Source: Peptococcaceae bacterium UBA6116
GTDB lineage: Bacteria > Bacillota > Desulfitobacteriia > Desulfitobacteriales > Syntrophobotulaceae
Direction of reading: 5' to 3'
DNA: 7,291 bases
Assembly: GCA_002423425.1 (NCBI GenBank)
Contig: DIWC01000046.1
Span: 1-7,291, forward strand
The position numbers were made by a program, and so were the translations under genes. The notes under the pieces were generated by a model. It ran no database searches. It was not told where the DNA came from and saw nothing but the letters and a program-made list of their open reading frames with translations. Shown one piece after another: positions 1 to 5,820 of this stretch; the first letter of the stretch is position 1; every line of letters begins with the position of its first letter.

Positions 1-55
1 CGGCGATTGAGTCAACAAAGGCTGCCAGGAAGCCTGCAGTGCATAGAAAAATCAT
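1..55 (-). CDS. TauE/SafE (TSUP) family membrane transporter, N-terminal fragment
   Basis: Only the first codons of a leftward gene are present; it runs off the left edge. Read from the ATG at 55 the peptide is MIFLCTAGFLAAFVDSIA, a hydrophobic helix ending in the GF(L/I)AxF(V/I)DSIA pattern. In the TauE/SafE (TSUP) family, E. coli YfcA for example, this pattern comes just before a glycine-rich GGGG turn in the first membrane helix. Members are inner-membrane proteins linked to export or uptake of sulfite, sulfoacetate and other organosulfur anions; the substrate cannot be told here. The start is uncertain: the ATG at 55 has no clear Shine-Dalgarno site, the frame stays open up to a stop at 89-91, and in-frame TTG codons at 85 and 67 are alternatives. 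The family call rests on about 18 residues, and the diagnostic glycines lie outside the window. It is divergent from the mmcQ-like gene. Confidence 0.6.
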   Translation of the reverse strand, partial: MIFLCTAGFLAAFVDSIA

Positions 56-104
56 CTTAAAAAGCAAATAAATCAGTCCAATCAAAATTTATTTTCACCA
101 TAAG

Positions 105-110
105 ATTATA
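105..110 (-). promoter_or_regulatory. Possible -10 box for the divergent leftward gene
   Basis: Read on the minus strand this is a perfect TATAAT, placed to give a very short leader for the TauE/SafE-like gene. A CTGACA resembling a -35 box lies at 125-130 on the minus strand, but the spacer is only 14 bases, well below the usual 16-18. The promoter is therefore weakly supported. Confidence 0.3.
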
Positions 111-113
111 ACA

Positions 114-142
114 TGGAGAGCTCATGTCAGGAATGATATAAT
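114..142 (+). promoter_or_regulatory. Sigma-70/SigA-type promoter of the mmcQ-like gene and rlmD
   Basis: A perfect TATAAT at 137-142 is preceded by TG at 134-135, giving an extended -10 element. The -35 candidate TGGAGA (114-119) matches TTGACA at four of six positions with an ideal 17-base spacer. Transcription would begin near 149, leaving a leader of about 23 bases before the ATG at 172. Two short inverted repeats overlay the promoter: ACATG/CATGT (111-115, 123-127) across the -35 region, and GTCAG/CTGAC (126-130, 143-147) bracketing the -10. Either could be an operator, but five-base arms can occur by chance. Confidence 0.55.
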
Positions 143-171
143 CTGACTGTATAGGACGGAGGTGGAAAAAG

Positions 172-537
172 ATGTCTGATAACTACAGGGATATGATAAT
201 GGGCCATGCACTGTCCAAGAAAAAGTCCGTGAGTTCATTTCCTTTCGATGATACTACTGAGGTATTCAAGGTTTCCGGCAGGATATTCATGCTCGTTAAC
301 AATGAGGAGCCATTTGAAATAAGCCTGAAATGCGATCCTCAGAGAGCAGTGGAGCTTAGGTCCATGTTCGGTTTCATAAGGCCGGGATACCATCTCAACA
401 AGAAGCATTGGATTACTGTGGCTATAGATGGCACCATGGGTATCGGATTCTATGAGGAGCTGATCGACCATTCCTATCTGCAGGTTGTAAGCAAGCTGAC
501 GAGAGCTGAGAGGGATGAGCTTAGGGATACAGAATGA
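172..537 (+). CDS. MmcQ/YjbR family protein
   Basis: This encodes a complete 121-residue cytosolic protein with no signal peptide or membrane segment. It matches the small MmcQ/YjbR family. Visible hallmarks are a beta-strand pair around VFKVSGRIFMLVN (31-43), the CDPQRAVELRSMF segment (54-66), PGYHLNKKHWITV (71-83) and a C-terminal helical stretch with SYLQVVSKLTRAERDEL. The fold of this family (CyaY-like) is described as double-wing DNA-binding-like, but its cellular role is not settled, so none is assigned. The start is clear: GGAGGTG at 158-164 sits seven bases upstream of the ATG. The gene has its own promoter and is followed after 61 bases by rlmD in the same direction, with no terminator seen between, so the two are probably co-transcribed. 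Length is normal for the family and no frame damage is seen. Confidence 0.8.
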   Translation: MSDNYRDMIMGHALSKKKSVSSFPFDDTTEVFKVSGRIFMLVNNEEPFEISLKCDPQRAVELRSMFGFIRPGYHLNKKHWITVAIDGTMGIGFYEELIDHSYLQVVSKLTRAERDELRDTE

Positions 538-583
538 GTTCACAAGGCTTGGATTTTCTGGTAAAGTATCAGGGTATCATTGA

Positions 584-590
584 GAAAGGA
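584..590 (+). promoter_or_regulatory. Ribosome binding site deciding the TTG start of rlmD
   Basis: GAAAGGA lies eight bases upstream of the TTG at 599. The nearer TTG at 591 is out of frame and meets a stop two codons later, so the site supports 599 as the start. No in-frame ATG lies close by. Confidence 0.6.
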
Positions 591-598
591 TTGATTTT

Positions 599-1957
599 TT
601 GAAGAAGAACGAATTGATAGAAGTAAGAATAGAGTCGCATGAGTTCCCAGCTACAGGAATAGGATATGCCGATGGAGTGAAAGTGTCAGTTAAAGGAGCT
701 TTCCAGGGTCAGAAAGTATCCGCAAGAGTGTCCAAGAACCGAAATGGAAAGGCTGAAGCGAAGCTGCGAGGGGTCTGTGAAAGGGCTCCCTATGAAATTG
801 ATGCGCCTTGCAGACACTTCGGAAAGTGTGGGGGATGTATCAGCCAGAACATTCCCATGGACATCCAGGAGAAAATGAAGAATGATGAAGTTGTAAACCT
901 ATTTTCAGAAGCAGGGCTTCCGATGGGGGTATACGAGGGATTGGTTGCTGTAAAGGAACAATACGGATACAGGAACAAGATGGAGTTCACCTTCGGTGAC
1001 GAGGTAAGAAATGGTGAACTTACACTTGGTATGCACTACAGGGGTGTAAAGAATGCAGTTGTGAACGTAGAAGGATGCCTGCTTGTCCCTGAGGACTTCA
1101 CCAAGATTCTTAGCTACACGGTTGAACATTTCAGAAAGCTTGGAACTCCCTACTACAGGGTAATGAAATGGGAAGGGGTGCTCAGACACCTGATGATTCG
1201 CAGGGGAGAGAATACGCACGAACTCATGGTTAACCTGATCACAACAACCAAAGGGGAGCTGGATACAGAAGCCTGGAAAAAAGGCCTTATGGAACTGGAA
1301 CTCGATTATGACCTGGTTTCTATACTGCACACTGAAAATGACAATCCTGCAGATGCGGTAAACTGCGACAAGCTTAATGTACTTGAAGGCAGAGACCATA
1401 TTTTTGAGGAACTGCTTGGATTGAAATTCAAGATATCGCCCTTTTCATTTTTCCAAACAAATACAAAGGGTGCAGAGCTCCTATACAGCACTGTTCGAAG
1501 CTTCATCTCTGAAAAGAAGAACGAGATTTTCGACCTTTATTGCGGAACGGGAACTATCGGTCAGATCGTATCTGAATACGCTGATAGGGTCATTGGAGTC
1601 GAGATAATTGAAGAGGCGGCTTCTGCTGCCAATGAAAATGCTGTGCTCAACGGGCTTGACCACACAAACTTCATTGCAGGTGATGTCAAGGATGTCATAG
1701 CAAAACTTGAATCATCTCCTGACCTGATAATACTTGACCCGCCCAGGGGGGGAGTACATCCAAAGGCCCTGGAGCACGTTGTGAACTTCAAAGCCAATGA
1801 AATAATATATGTATCCTGCAATCCCAAAACCCTTGTGTCTGATCTGAAATACCTGACGGCTAAGGGATATGAGATTAAAAGGACCAAGGTAGTCGACCTG
1901 TTTCCGAATACCCCACATGTTGAGACGGTAGTCTTGATGTCTAGGGTTGAAAAATAG
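599..1957 (+). CDS. rlmD: 23S rRNA (uracil-5-)-methyltransferase, RlmD/RlmCD type
   Basis: This 452-residue enzyme uses S-adenosylmethionine to methylate C5 of uridine in 23S rRNA (U1939, and also U747 in the Gram-positive dual-specificity RlmCD form). An N-terminal TRAM RNA-binding domain spans about 1-60. The [4Fe-4S] cysteines are C71, C77 and C80 (CRHFGKCGGC), with C160 as the likely fourth ligand. The C-terminal Rossmann methyltransferase has FFQTN (284-288), the SAM-binding DLYCGTGTIG (312-321), DPPRGG (380-385), the SCNP motif with nucleophile C407, and the general base E442 in HVETVVLM. All key residues are present and the length is typical. Several paralogues often coexist in Firmicutes, so the exact target uridine cannot be fixed from sequence. 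It uses a TTG start and lies downstream of the mmcQ-like gene. Its 3' end abuts the likely junction with the restriction-modification island. Confidence 0.93.
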   Translation: MKKNELIEVRIESHEFPATGIGYADGVKVSVKGAFQGQKVSARVSKNRNGKAEAKLRGVCERAPYEIDAPCRHFGKCGGCISQNIPMDIQEKMKNDEVVNLFSEAGLPMGVYEGLVAVKEQYGYRNKMEFTFGDEVRNGELTLGMHYRGVKNAVVNVEGCLLVPEDFTKILSYTVEHFRKLGTPYYRVMKWEGVLRHLMIRRGENTHELMVNLITTTKGELDTEAWKKGLMELELDYDLVSILHTENDNPADAVNCDKLNVLEGRDHIFEELLGLKFKISPFSFFQTNTKGAELLYSTVRSFISEKKNEIFDLYCGTGTIGQIVSEYADRVIGVEIIEEAASAANENAVLNGLDHTNFIAGDVKDVIAKLESSPDLIILDPPRGGVHPKALEHVVNFKANEIIYVSCNPKTLVSDLKYLTAKGYEIKRTKVVDLFPNTPHVETVVLMSRVEK

Positions 1958-1971
1958 AAGGGCAGAAAGTG

Positions 1972-1986
1972 CCTGAAAATAAAGGG
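1972..1986 (+). repeat. 15-base direct repeat, copy 1
   Basis: CCTGAAAATAAAGGG recurs at 2082-2096 with one mismatch (A to G at the eighth base), 110 bases downstream. Copy 1 overlaps the left arm of the terminator hairpin. Confidence 0.6.
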
Positions 1987-2049
1987 TTTCCGAGCATTGA
2001 ACTATTCTCGCGGCTATGCTGCCGGAGGTTACAATGCAAGGAAACCCTT
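1982..2049. terminator. Long imperfect hairpin, probable bidirectional terminator
   Basis: The outer arms AAGGGTTTCC (1982-1991) and GGAAACCCTT (2040-2049) pair over 10 bases. After a 2x2 internal loop, GCATTG (1994-1999) pairs with CAATGC (2032-2037). Inside, AAC/GTT (2000-2002, 2028-2030), CTC/GAG (2007-2009, 2025-2027) and CGGC/GCCG (2011-2014, 2021-2024) continue the helix to a six-base loop. About 26 pairs form in total. A T-rich run (2048-2058) follows on the plus strand and another (1974-1983) follows on the minus strand, so it can end both rlmD and the convergent operon. It is much longer than a typical intrinsic terminator, so a structured RNA or a mobile hairpin element is possible instead. 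Confidence 0.6.
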
Positions 2050-2057
2050 ATTTTTAT
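2047..2057 (+). repeat. 11-base T-rich direct repeat, copy 1
   Basis: CTTATTTTTAT here recurs exactly at 2121-2131. It forms the end of the hairpin plus its T-tract. Low complexity makes a chance match possible, but the order relative to the 15-base repeat is the same in both copies. Confidence 0.45.
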
Positions 2058-2081
2058 TGTTCGTGGTAACATATCAACGGT

Positions 2082-2096
2082 CCTGAAAGTAAAGGG
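2082..2096 (+). repeat. 15-base direct repeat, copy 2
   Basis: CCTGAAAGTAAAGGG matches 1972-1986 at 14 of 15 bases. No long hairpin follows this copy; the T-rich repeat is reached after 24 bases rather than about 60. Confidence 0.6.
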
Positions 2097-2120
2097 GGTG
2101 AGTTGACAGCTTAGATAACG

Positions 2121-2131
2121 CTTATTTTTAT
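2121..2131 (+). repeat. 11-base T-rich direct repeat, copy 2
   Basis: This is an exact copy of 2047-2057. Together with the repeat at 2082-2096 it looks like a shortened second version of the terminator region. Confidence 0.45.
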
Positions 2132-2161
2132 AGGGGTTGTGGAGAGAGGATAGATGTGCAA

Positions 2162-3067
2162 TTATGCTAAATTATCTCCGCTGTTTTCTATCTCCTTCAA
2201 TGTTTTTCCATCTTCAGTTTTCCATTCCATTAGTCCGTTTGCATGTCCACCAATTACAAATGCGGCAGCATAAGAGGGACTGCGGAATAGGATATCTTCT
2301 TGGAGAATGCCATACTGATCTATTTGTGCTTTTTTTCGACTATCTTTAATTCCAGATGGAATGCTATCAGAATCTTTTGTCTCGATAAGACAGCCTTTCA
2401 GGACAACAAAGCCCTCGCTTGTTTGCTTGCACATTGCTTCAATAAGTATTCCGCTTTTTTTGCTTTTGCGCTTTAAATGTAATAATAGATCATCATTGGA
2501 TATATCCATTGGATCCCCAGGTTTTTTTAGTTCAGTCAATTTTTCGAACAGTTTATGTCCTAACGTTCCCATAACTATCTTTGCATAATCGATAAATTCT
2601 TCTAATTCACTCTCTTTCTCCTCTGTGATGTTCCCTGAAGTAGGGTCGTTTCCGTTCTTAACAATATAACGCTTTGCGTCTGAGGCTAGGGAACAGAAGC
2701 GATTTTCAAGATAACTTATTTCCGTTGGTCCAAATGAATTGTTTGAAGTCGTGAATACAATTGCTTCTGTCCAGTAGTCTTTATCTGGATTGCGTTTATG
2801 TTCTTGCAGTCGATATAGGATACCCTCACCATTTTTTCGCACGCCTGCTTGTCCAATATAGACAACATTTTTATCATTTTCTTCAGAGGTGCCGAATAAA
2901 AAATATACGCCGCTTTGTGATAAATCGCCACGTCCTTTGCATTTATCTAGTTCGGTGCGGGGAATTTTATATGCTACACCTGTCCAGTTGGCAAGGGTGC
3001 ATTTGATTCGCCCGATGGAGGTGCCATCCATTAAAAAAAGATTTATACTTTTACCGCGTGTAGTCAT
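2162..3067 (-). CDS. GIY-YIG nuclease with C-terminal DUF4357 domain
   Basis: This encodes a complete 301-residue soluble protein. The N-terminus (KSINLFLMDGTSIG) and following NWTG match the usual opening of DUF4357-type GIY-YIG proteins. The nuclease core is at about 50-130: GVY (53-55), YIG (70-72), RLQEH with the expected catalytic R86 and with H90, and the metal-binding E121 in YLENRF. All core residues are present, so it is probably active as an endonuclease. After a charged helical linker (about 145-200), DUF4357 covers roughly 238-293, with SPSYAAAFVIGGHANGLMEWK (264-283 core). The start is well supported: GGAGGT at 3075-3080 lies seven bases upstream of the ATG, inside the last codons of res. 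The gene is two bases downstream of the res stop and ends the operon. Proteins of this architecture occur often near restriction systems, but their role is unknown; accessory cleavage or defence against modified DNA are only guesses. Confidence 0.85.
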   Translation of the reverse strand: MTTRGKSINLFLMDGTSIGRIKCTLANWTGVAYKIPRTELDKCKGRGDLSQSGVYFLFGTSEENDKNVVYIGQAGVRKNGEGILYRLQEHKRNPDKDYWTEAIVFTTSNNSFGPTEISYLENRFCSLASDAKRYIVKNGNDPTSGNITEEKESELEEFIDYAKIVMGTLGHKLFEKLTELKKPGDPMDISNDDLLLHLKRKSKKSGILIEAMCKQTSEGFVVLKGCLIETKDSDSIPSGIKDSRKKAQIDQYGILQEDILFRSPSYAAAFVIGGHANGLMEWKTEDGKTLKEIENSGDNLA

Positions 3068-3069
3068 AT

Positions 3070-5820
3070 CTATACCTCCAGCATCAATTGATCTGGCTTC
3101 ACTCGGTTTTTCATCAGGTATATAAAACTGGACTGCAAACGAACTTCGTCATGAGCTATTAGCGCATAGACCCAAGGCTTGCCTCCGTTATCCGAATTCC
3201 ACTCAGATACCGCGCGACAATACTCAATTGCTGCAACTGCCTTTTCTTTGACAGCGTCACTGCTTATTTCGTTCGAAGCCTTTGTTTCTACCATATAGAT
3301 GGTGTCTGCGGTTTCAACTACGAAATCTGGTTCATATTTGTTTGCACCTCCAGGCCCATAGTAAATGTTAAATTGTTTTGGGCTAGGGCGTAACCATTTC
3401 AATACATCAGAATCGTTTTCGAGGACAATTGCAAATACTCGCTCTGTATTGCTATCAAACTTATATAAAGTGTGACATGCTTTATTAAAGCCTTTAAAAA
3501 CCTTTGTTTTTACTTCTGAGGCGGGAATATCAGCACGCAAATTATATATATCGTCCGATTTGAATTTTCCACCGAAACTGGATTCTATCCGACTAAATGG
3601 TCTCATTTCAGACGCTCTATAGCTCGCTTCCTCTTTATAAAAGTGCTGATTCATCTGAGTATAGATAATTTCAGCCAAACTTCGTTGCCGATCACGCATA
3701 ACTTTTTCCGTTTCCTCAGAATTTAAGTACGACAAAAAGTGCCTTTTGGAATCCGCGATAAGAGAATAAATCAGATCCGAGCAATACCTATAATCTATAT
3801 TGTCATGAACGATGATATGCCGTACAATCTCGTTCTCCACAGTGTCTGACTTGTGGAATAGTGCAAGTTCTGTCTCATATTCAAAGGTTTCACCACCATC
3901 CTGAAGCTCAGTTCCAATCAGTGTATCATCGGATGGATGCCAGCCTAAACTCCGGGTATCCAAAGTGAAGTCATAGAATCCGTGCTTGATTTCGGTGAAA
4001 GGCTGCACCACTCCTTGAGGAATAGGAATCACCTTGTCTGTAAGTGTCTGGACACAAGTTTCAATTGCAGTGTTAACCACGACTTTTAAATCTTCCGGTT
4101 TGAGTTCAAAGGTTGGAAACTGACGTATGGTTTCACCAACAATACTAGAGCGTACCGCGCGCATGATTTCCTCATCCTTTGTTGCGTCAAAGGTTTTGAC
4201 TTGTTTTCCAAGTTCGACAACAGTTTTAGAAGCAAGCTGTGCAACGAACTGGGCCACCTGTACTGTCTGTTCGGGGGTTTTGTTAGCAATATAATTTTCA
4301 CTAGCCGTTTCACGAAGAGTGAAGGCTAGTTGTTCAGTAAAGCTCGACGATTGTGTTATTTCATCGTAGACGGTTGGAAGCTCTACTGTTTCTCGCTGTT
4401 CTTCATTTTTTGACTCATTAGGATCAATGTAAAAAATACGACGCACCAAGGAATCTGGATTATTGGCGAGTCTTACAATATCTTCATATCGATCATGGCT
4501 AACAATAGACAACCGATCGACCTCATCAATATCCGTTCTCTGTCCGTAGGGTAGACGGAGGCCGCGACCAATAGTTTGCTCAGTGAGGGTTTCTGATGCA
4601 GATGCGCGTAGAGGTATAATTGTATAAAGATTGGTAACATCCCAGCCCTCCTTAAGCATATTTACGTGGATTACAATCTCAATACGGTTGTCTGGGTTCT
4701 CCAGAGACAGCAGAAGATCAATGTTTTCATCTTTTTCAGCTCCACGTTGTGCAGAGTTAATTTCCAGCACCTTGTCTTTGTAGTAACCACGGAAGAAATC
4801 TGGTGAAGTCAGATATTCACGAATTTGGCGAGAATGCTCCATGTCTTTGGCAACAACCAGTACAAATGGTTTAACAAGCGCTTTGCCAGTGCTGCGTGAA
4901 TAAACATCAAGACGACTTTTTGTCTCTTCGTGTAAACGAATACCATCGTTTAGTTTCTCATGATCAAGTTGCTCTGGTGTATATTCCTCCGGGCGAAAAT
5001 CTTTTCTGGTAAAGACGGCAGGGACCTTAACATATAGTCCATCATTTAGGGCATGGGCAAGTGAGTATTCATATACAACATTTTTAAAGTTGATCTTCTT
5101 AGCACCTTTTTGAATTTGAGGTGTAGCGGTAAGTTCTACTCCTAGTACTGGCTTTAATTCATTAATGACATCAAAGCTGCGATCAGCATGGTAATGGTGA
5201 CTTTCATCCATCAGGACACAGAGGTCAGGCAGGTTTTGTAAATACGAGAAATACGACTCGCCCAAAACTTCGTTTAGCCGTTTAATCCGGGCGGGCTTAC
5301 CATCTGATGTCTTGCTCTCAGAGTTTAGCTTTGAGATGTTAAATATATTGATTATAATATCGCTGTAACCTATCTTTTGGCTATAACGGAATTCCTCATA
5401 ATTGTCCCCGTCAATAATGCGAGGTGGTGTAACAAACTTGTCAAGACCTGCAAAAACATACTTTTTGCAGGATGGTTCTCCCAAATCCTTTTTTAGCTTG
5501 TTGTAAATAGTGAGATTTGGTGCCATTACAAAAAAATTCTTAATGTCTTTTTCGTAGTGGAGATAGGCAATAAGAGCACCCATTAATCGTGTTTTTCCAA
5601 TGCCTGTGGCAAGAGCAAAGCAGATCGATGGGAAATCACGTTCAAAAGAAGTCAGTGTAGGAAAAATTTCTCTAATTTTTATCAGTTCGTTTTCTAACTC
5701 CGACTCTTTTGAAAGGGATATAATATTGCATATTTGCTGAAATCGTTCCAGACTCTCTTTCTGCGGCGGACGCAAGGCGAGGCGATTATTAATGTATTTC
5801 GCATTACTGTTCAACATCAT
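3070..5820 (-). CDS. res: Type III restriction enzyme Res-like helicase-nuclease
   Basis: This 916-residue protein is the restriction subunit expected to partner the upstream methyltransferase. The N-terminal superfamily 2 helicase/translocase shows motif I ATGIGKT (71-77), motif II DESH (205-208), motif III TAT (231-233), a motif V-like EGWDVTNL (391-398) and motif VI QTIGRGLRLP (415-424). The C-terminus has a PD-(D/E)XK nuclease: a conserved-looking E793, PDF with D832, and ETK with E845 and K847. Type III Res proteins use ATP to move or diffuse along DNA and cut near an unmethylated site in complex with Mod. The length is slightly below that of EcoP15I-type Res. The second residue of the GxGKT loop is isoleucine rather than the usual threonine, and the overall sequence reads as a divergent branch. 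The start overlaps the mod stop by 17 bases; GAGGAGG (5827-5833) is six bases from ATG 5820, with an adjacent in-frame ATG at 5817 as alternative. All motifs look intact. Confidence 0.88.
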   Translation of the reverse strand: MMLNSNAKYINNRLALRPPQKESLERFQQICNIISLSKESELENELIKIREIFPTLTSFERDFPSICFALATGIGKTRLMGALIAYLHYEKDIKNFFVMAPNLTIYNKLKKDLGEPSCKKYVFAGLDKFVTPPRIIDGDNYEEFRYSQKIGYSDIIINIFNISKLNSESKTSDGKPARIKRLNEVLGESYFSYLQNLPDLCVLMDESHHYHADRSFDVINELKPVLGVELTATPQIQKGAKKINFKNVVYEYSLAHALNDGLYVKVPAVFTRKDFRPEEYTPEQLDHEKLNDGIRLHEETKSRLDVYSRSTGKALVKPFVLVVAKDMEHSRQIREYLTSPDFFRGYYKDKVLEINSAQRGAEKDENIDLLLSLENPDNRIEIVIHVNMLKEGWDVTNLYTIIPLRASASETLTEQTIGRGLRLPYGQRTDIDEVDRLSIVSHDRYEDIVRLANNPDSLVRRIFYIDPNESKNEEQRETVELPTVYDEITQSSSFTEQLAFTLRETASENYIANKTPEQTVQVAQFVAQLASKTVVELGKQVKTFDATKDEEIMRAVRSSIVGETIRQFPTFELKPEDLKVVVNTAIETCVQTLTDKVIPIPQGVVQPFTEIKHGFYDFTLDTRSLGWHPSDDTLIGTELQDGGETFEYETELALFHKSDTVENEIVRHIIVHDNIDYRYCSDLIYSLIADSKRHFLSYLNSEETEKVMRDRQRSLAEIIYTQMNQHFYKEEASYRASEMRPFSRIESSFGGKFKSDDIYNLRADIPASEVKTKVFKGFNKACHTLYKFDSNTERVFAIVLENDSDVLKWLRPSPKQFNIYYGPGGANKYEPDFVVETADTIYMVETKASNEISSDAVKEKAVAAIEYCRAVSEWNSDNGGKPWVYALIAHDEVRLQSSFIYLMKNRVKPDQLMLEV
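3075..3080 (-). promoter_or_regulatory. Ribosome binding site of the GIY-YIG gene inside res
   Basis: On the minus strand this reads TGGAGG, followed by T, and overlaps the last sense codons of res, seven bases before the ATG at 3067. A terminating res ribosome would be placed next to this start, which suggests coupled translation. Confidence 0.65.

Larger units (their letters stand above)
1958..2161. other. Gene-free spacer between convergent operons, likely island junction
   Basis: This is the only intergenic stretch between the rightward rlmD transcript and the leftward defence operon. No convincing coding frame is seen in it. It holds the long hairpin at 1982-2049, two pairs of short direct repeats (1972-1986 with 2082-2096; 2047-2057 with 2121-2131), and about 30 featureless bases before the GIY-YIG stop codon. 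No tRNA or integrase is visible. The switch from housekeeping to defence genes occurs here. Confidence 0.6.

Noticed and set aside
235..543. A 102-codon open frame on the minus strand across the mmcQ-like gene
   Set aside because: It is antisense to a recognised family member with a strong Shine-Dalgarno site, and its own product has no recognisable motifs.
905..1399. A 164-codon open frame on the minus strand inside rlmD
   Set aside because: It is fully antisense to a well-conserved enzyme, shows no family resemblance and has no convincing ribosome binding site; it is a shadow of the rlmD codon pattern.
1958..2161. tRNA gene or CRISPR array at the junction
   Set aside because: No cloverleaf or TPsiC-arm-like sequence is visible, and the repeats are only two copies each with unequal spacing.
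2137..2349. A 70-codon plus-strand open frame overlapping the end of the GIY-YIG gene
   Set aside because: It mostly lies antisense to DUF4357 coding sequence. A GGAGAGAGG stretch precedes its start, but the peptide is Cys/His/Leu rich without family likeness, so chance is the simpler reading.
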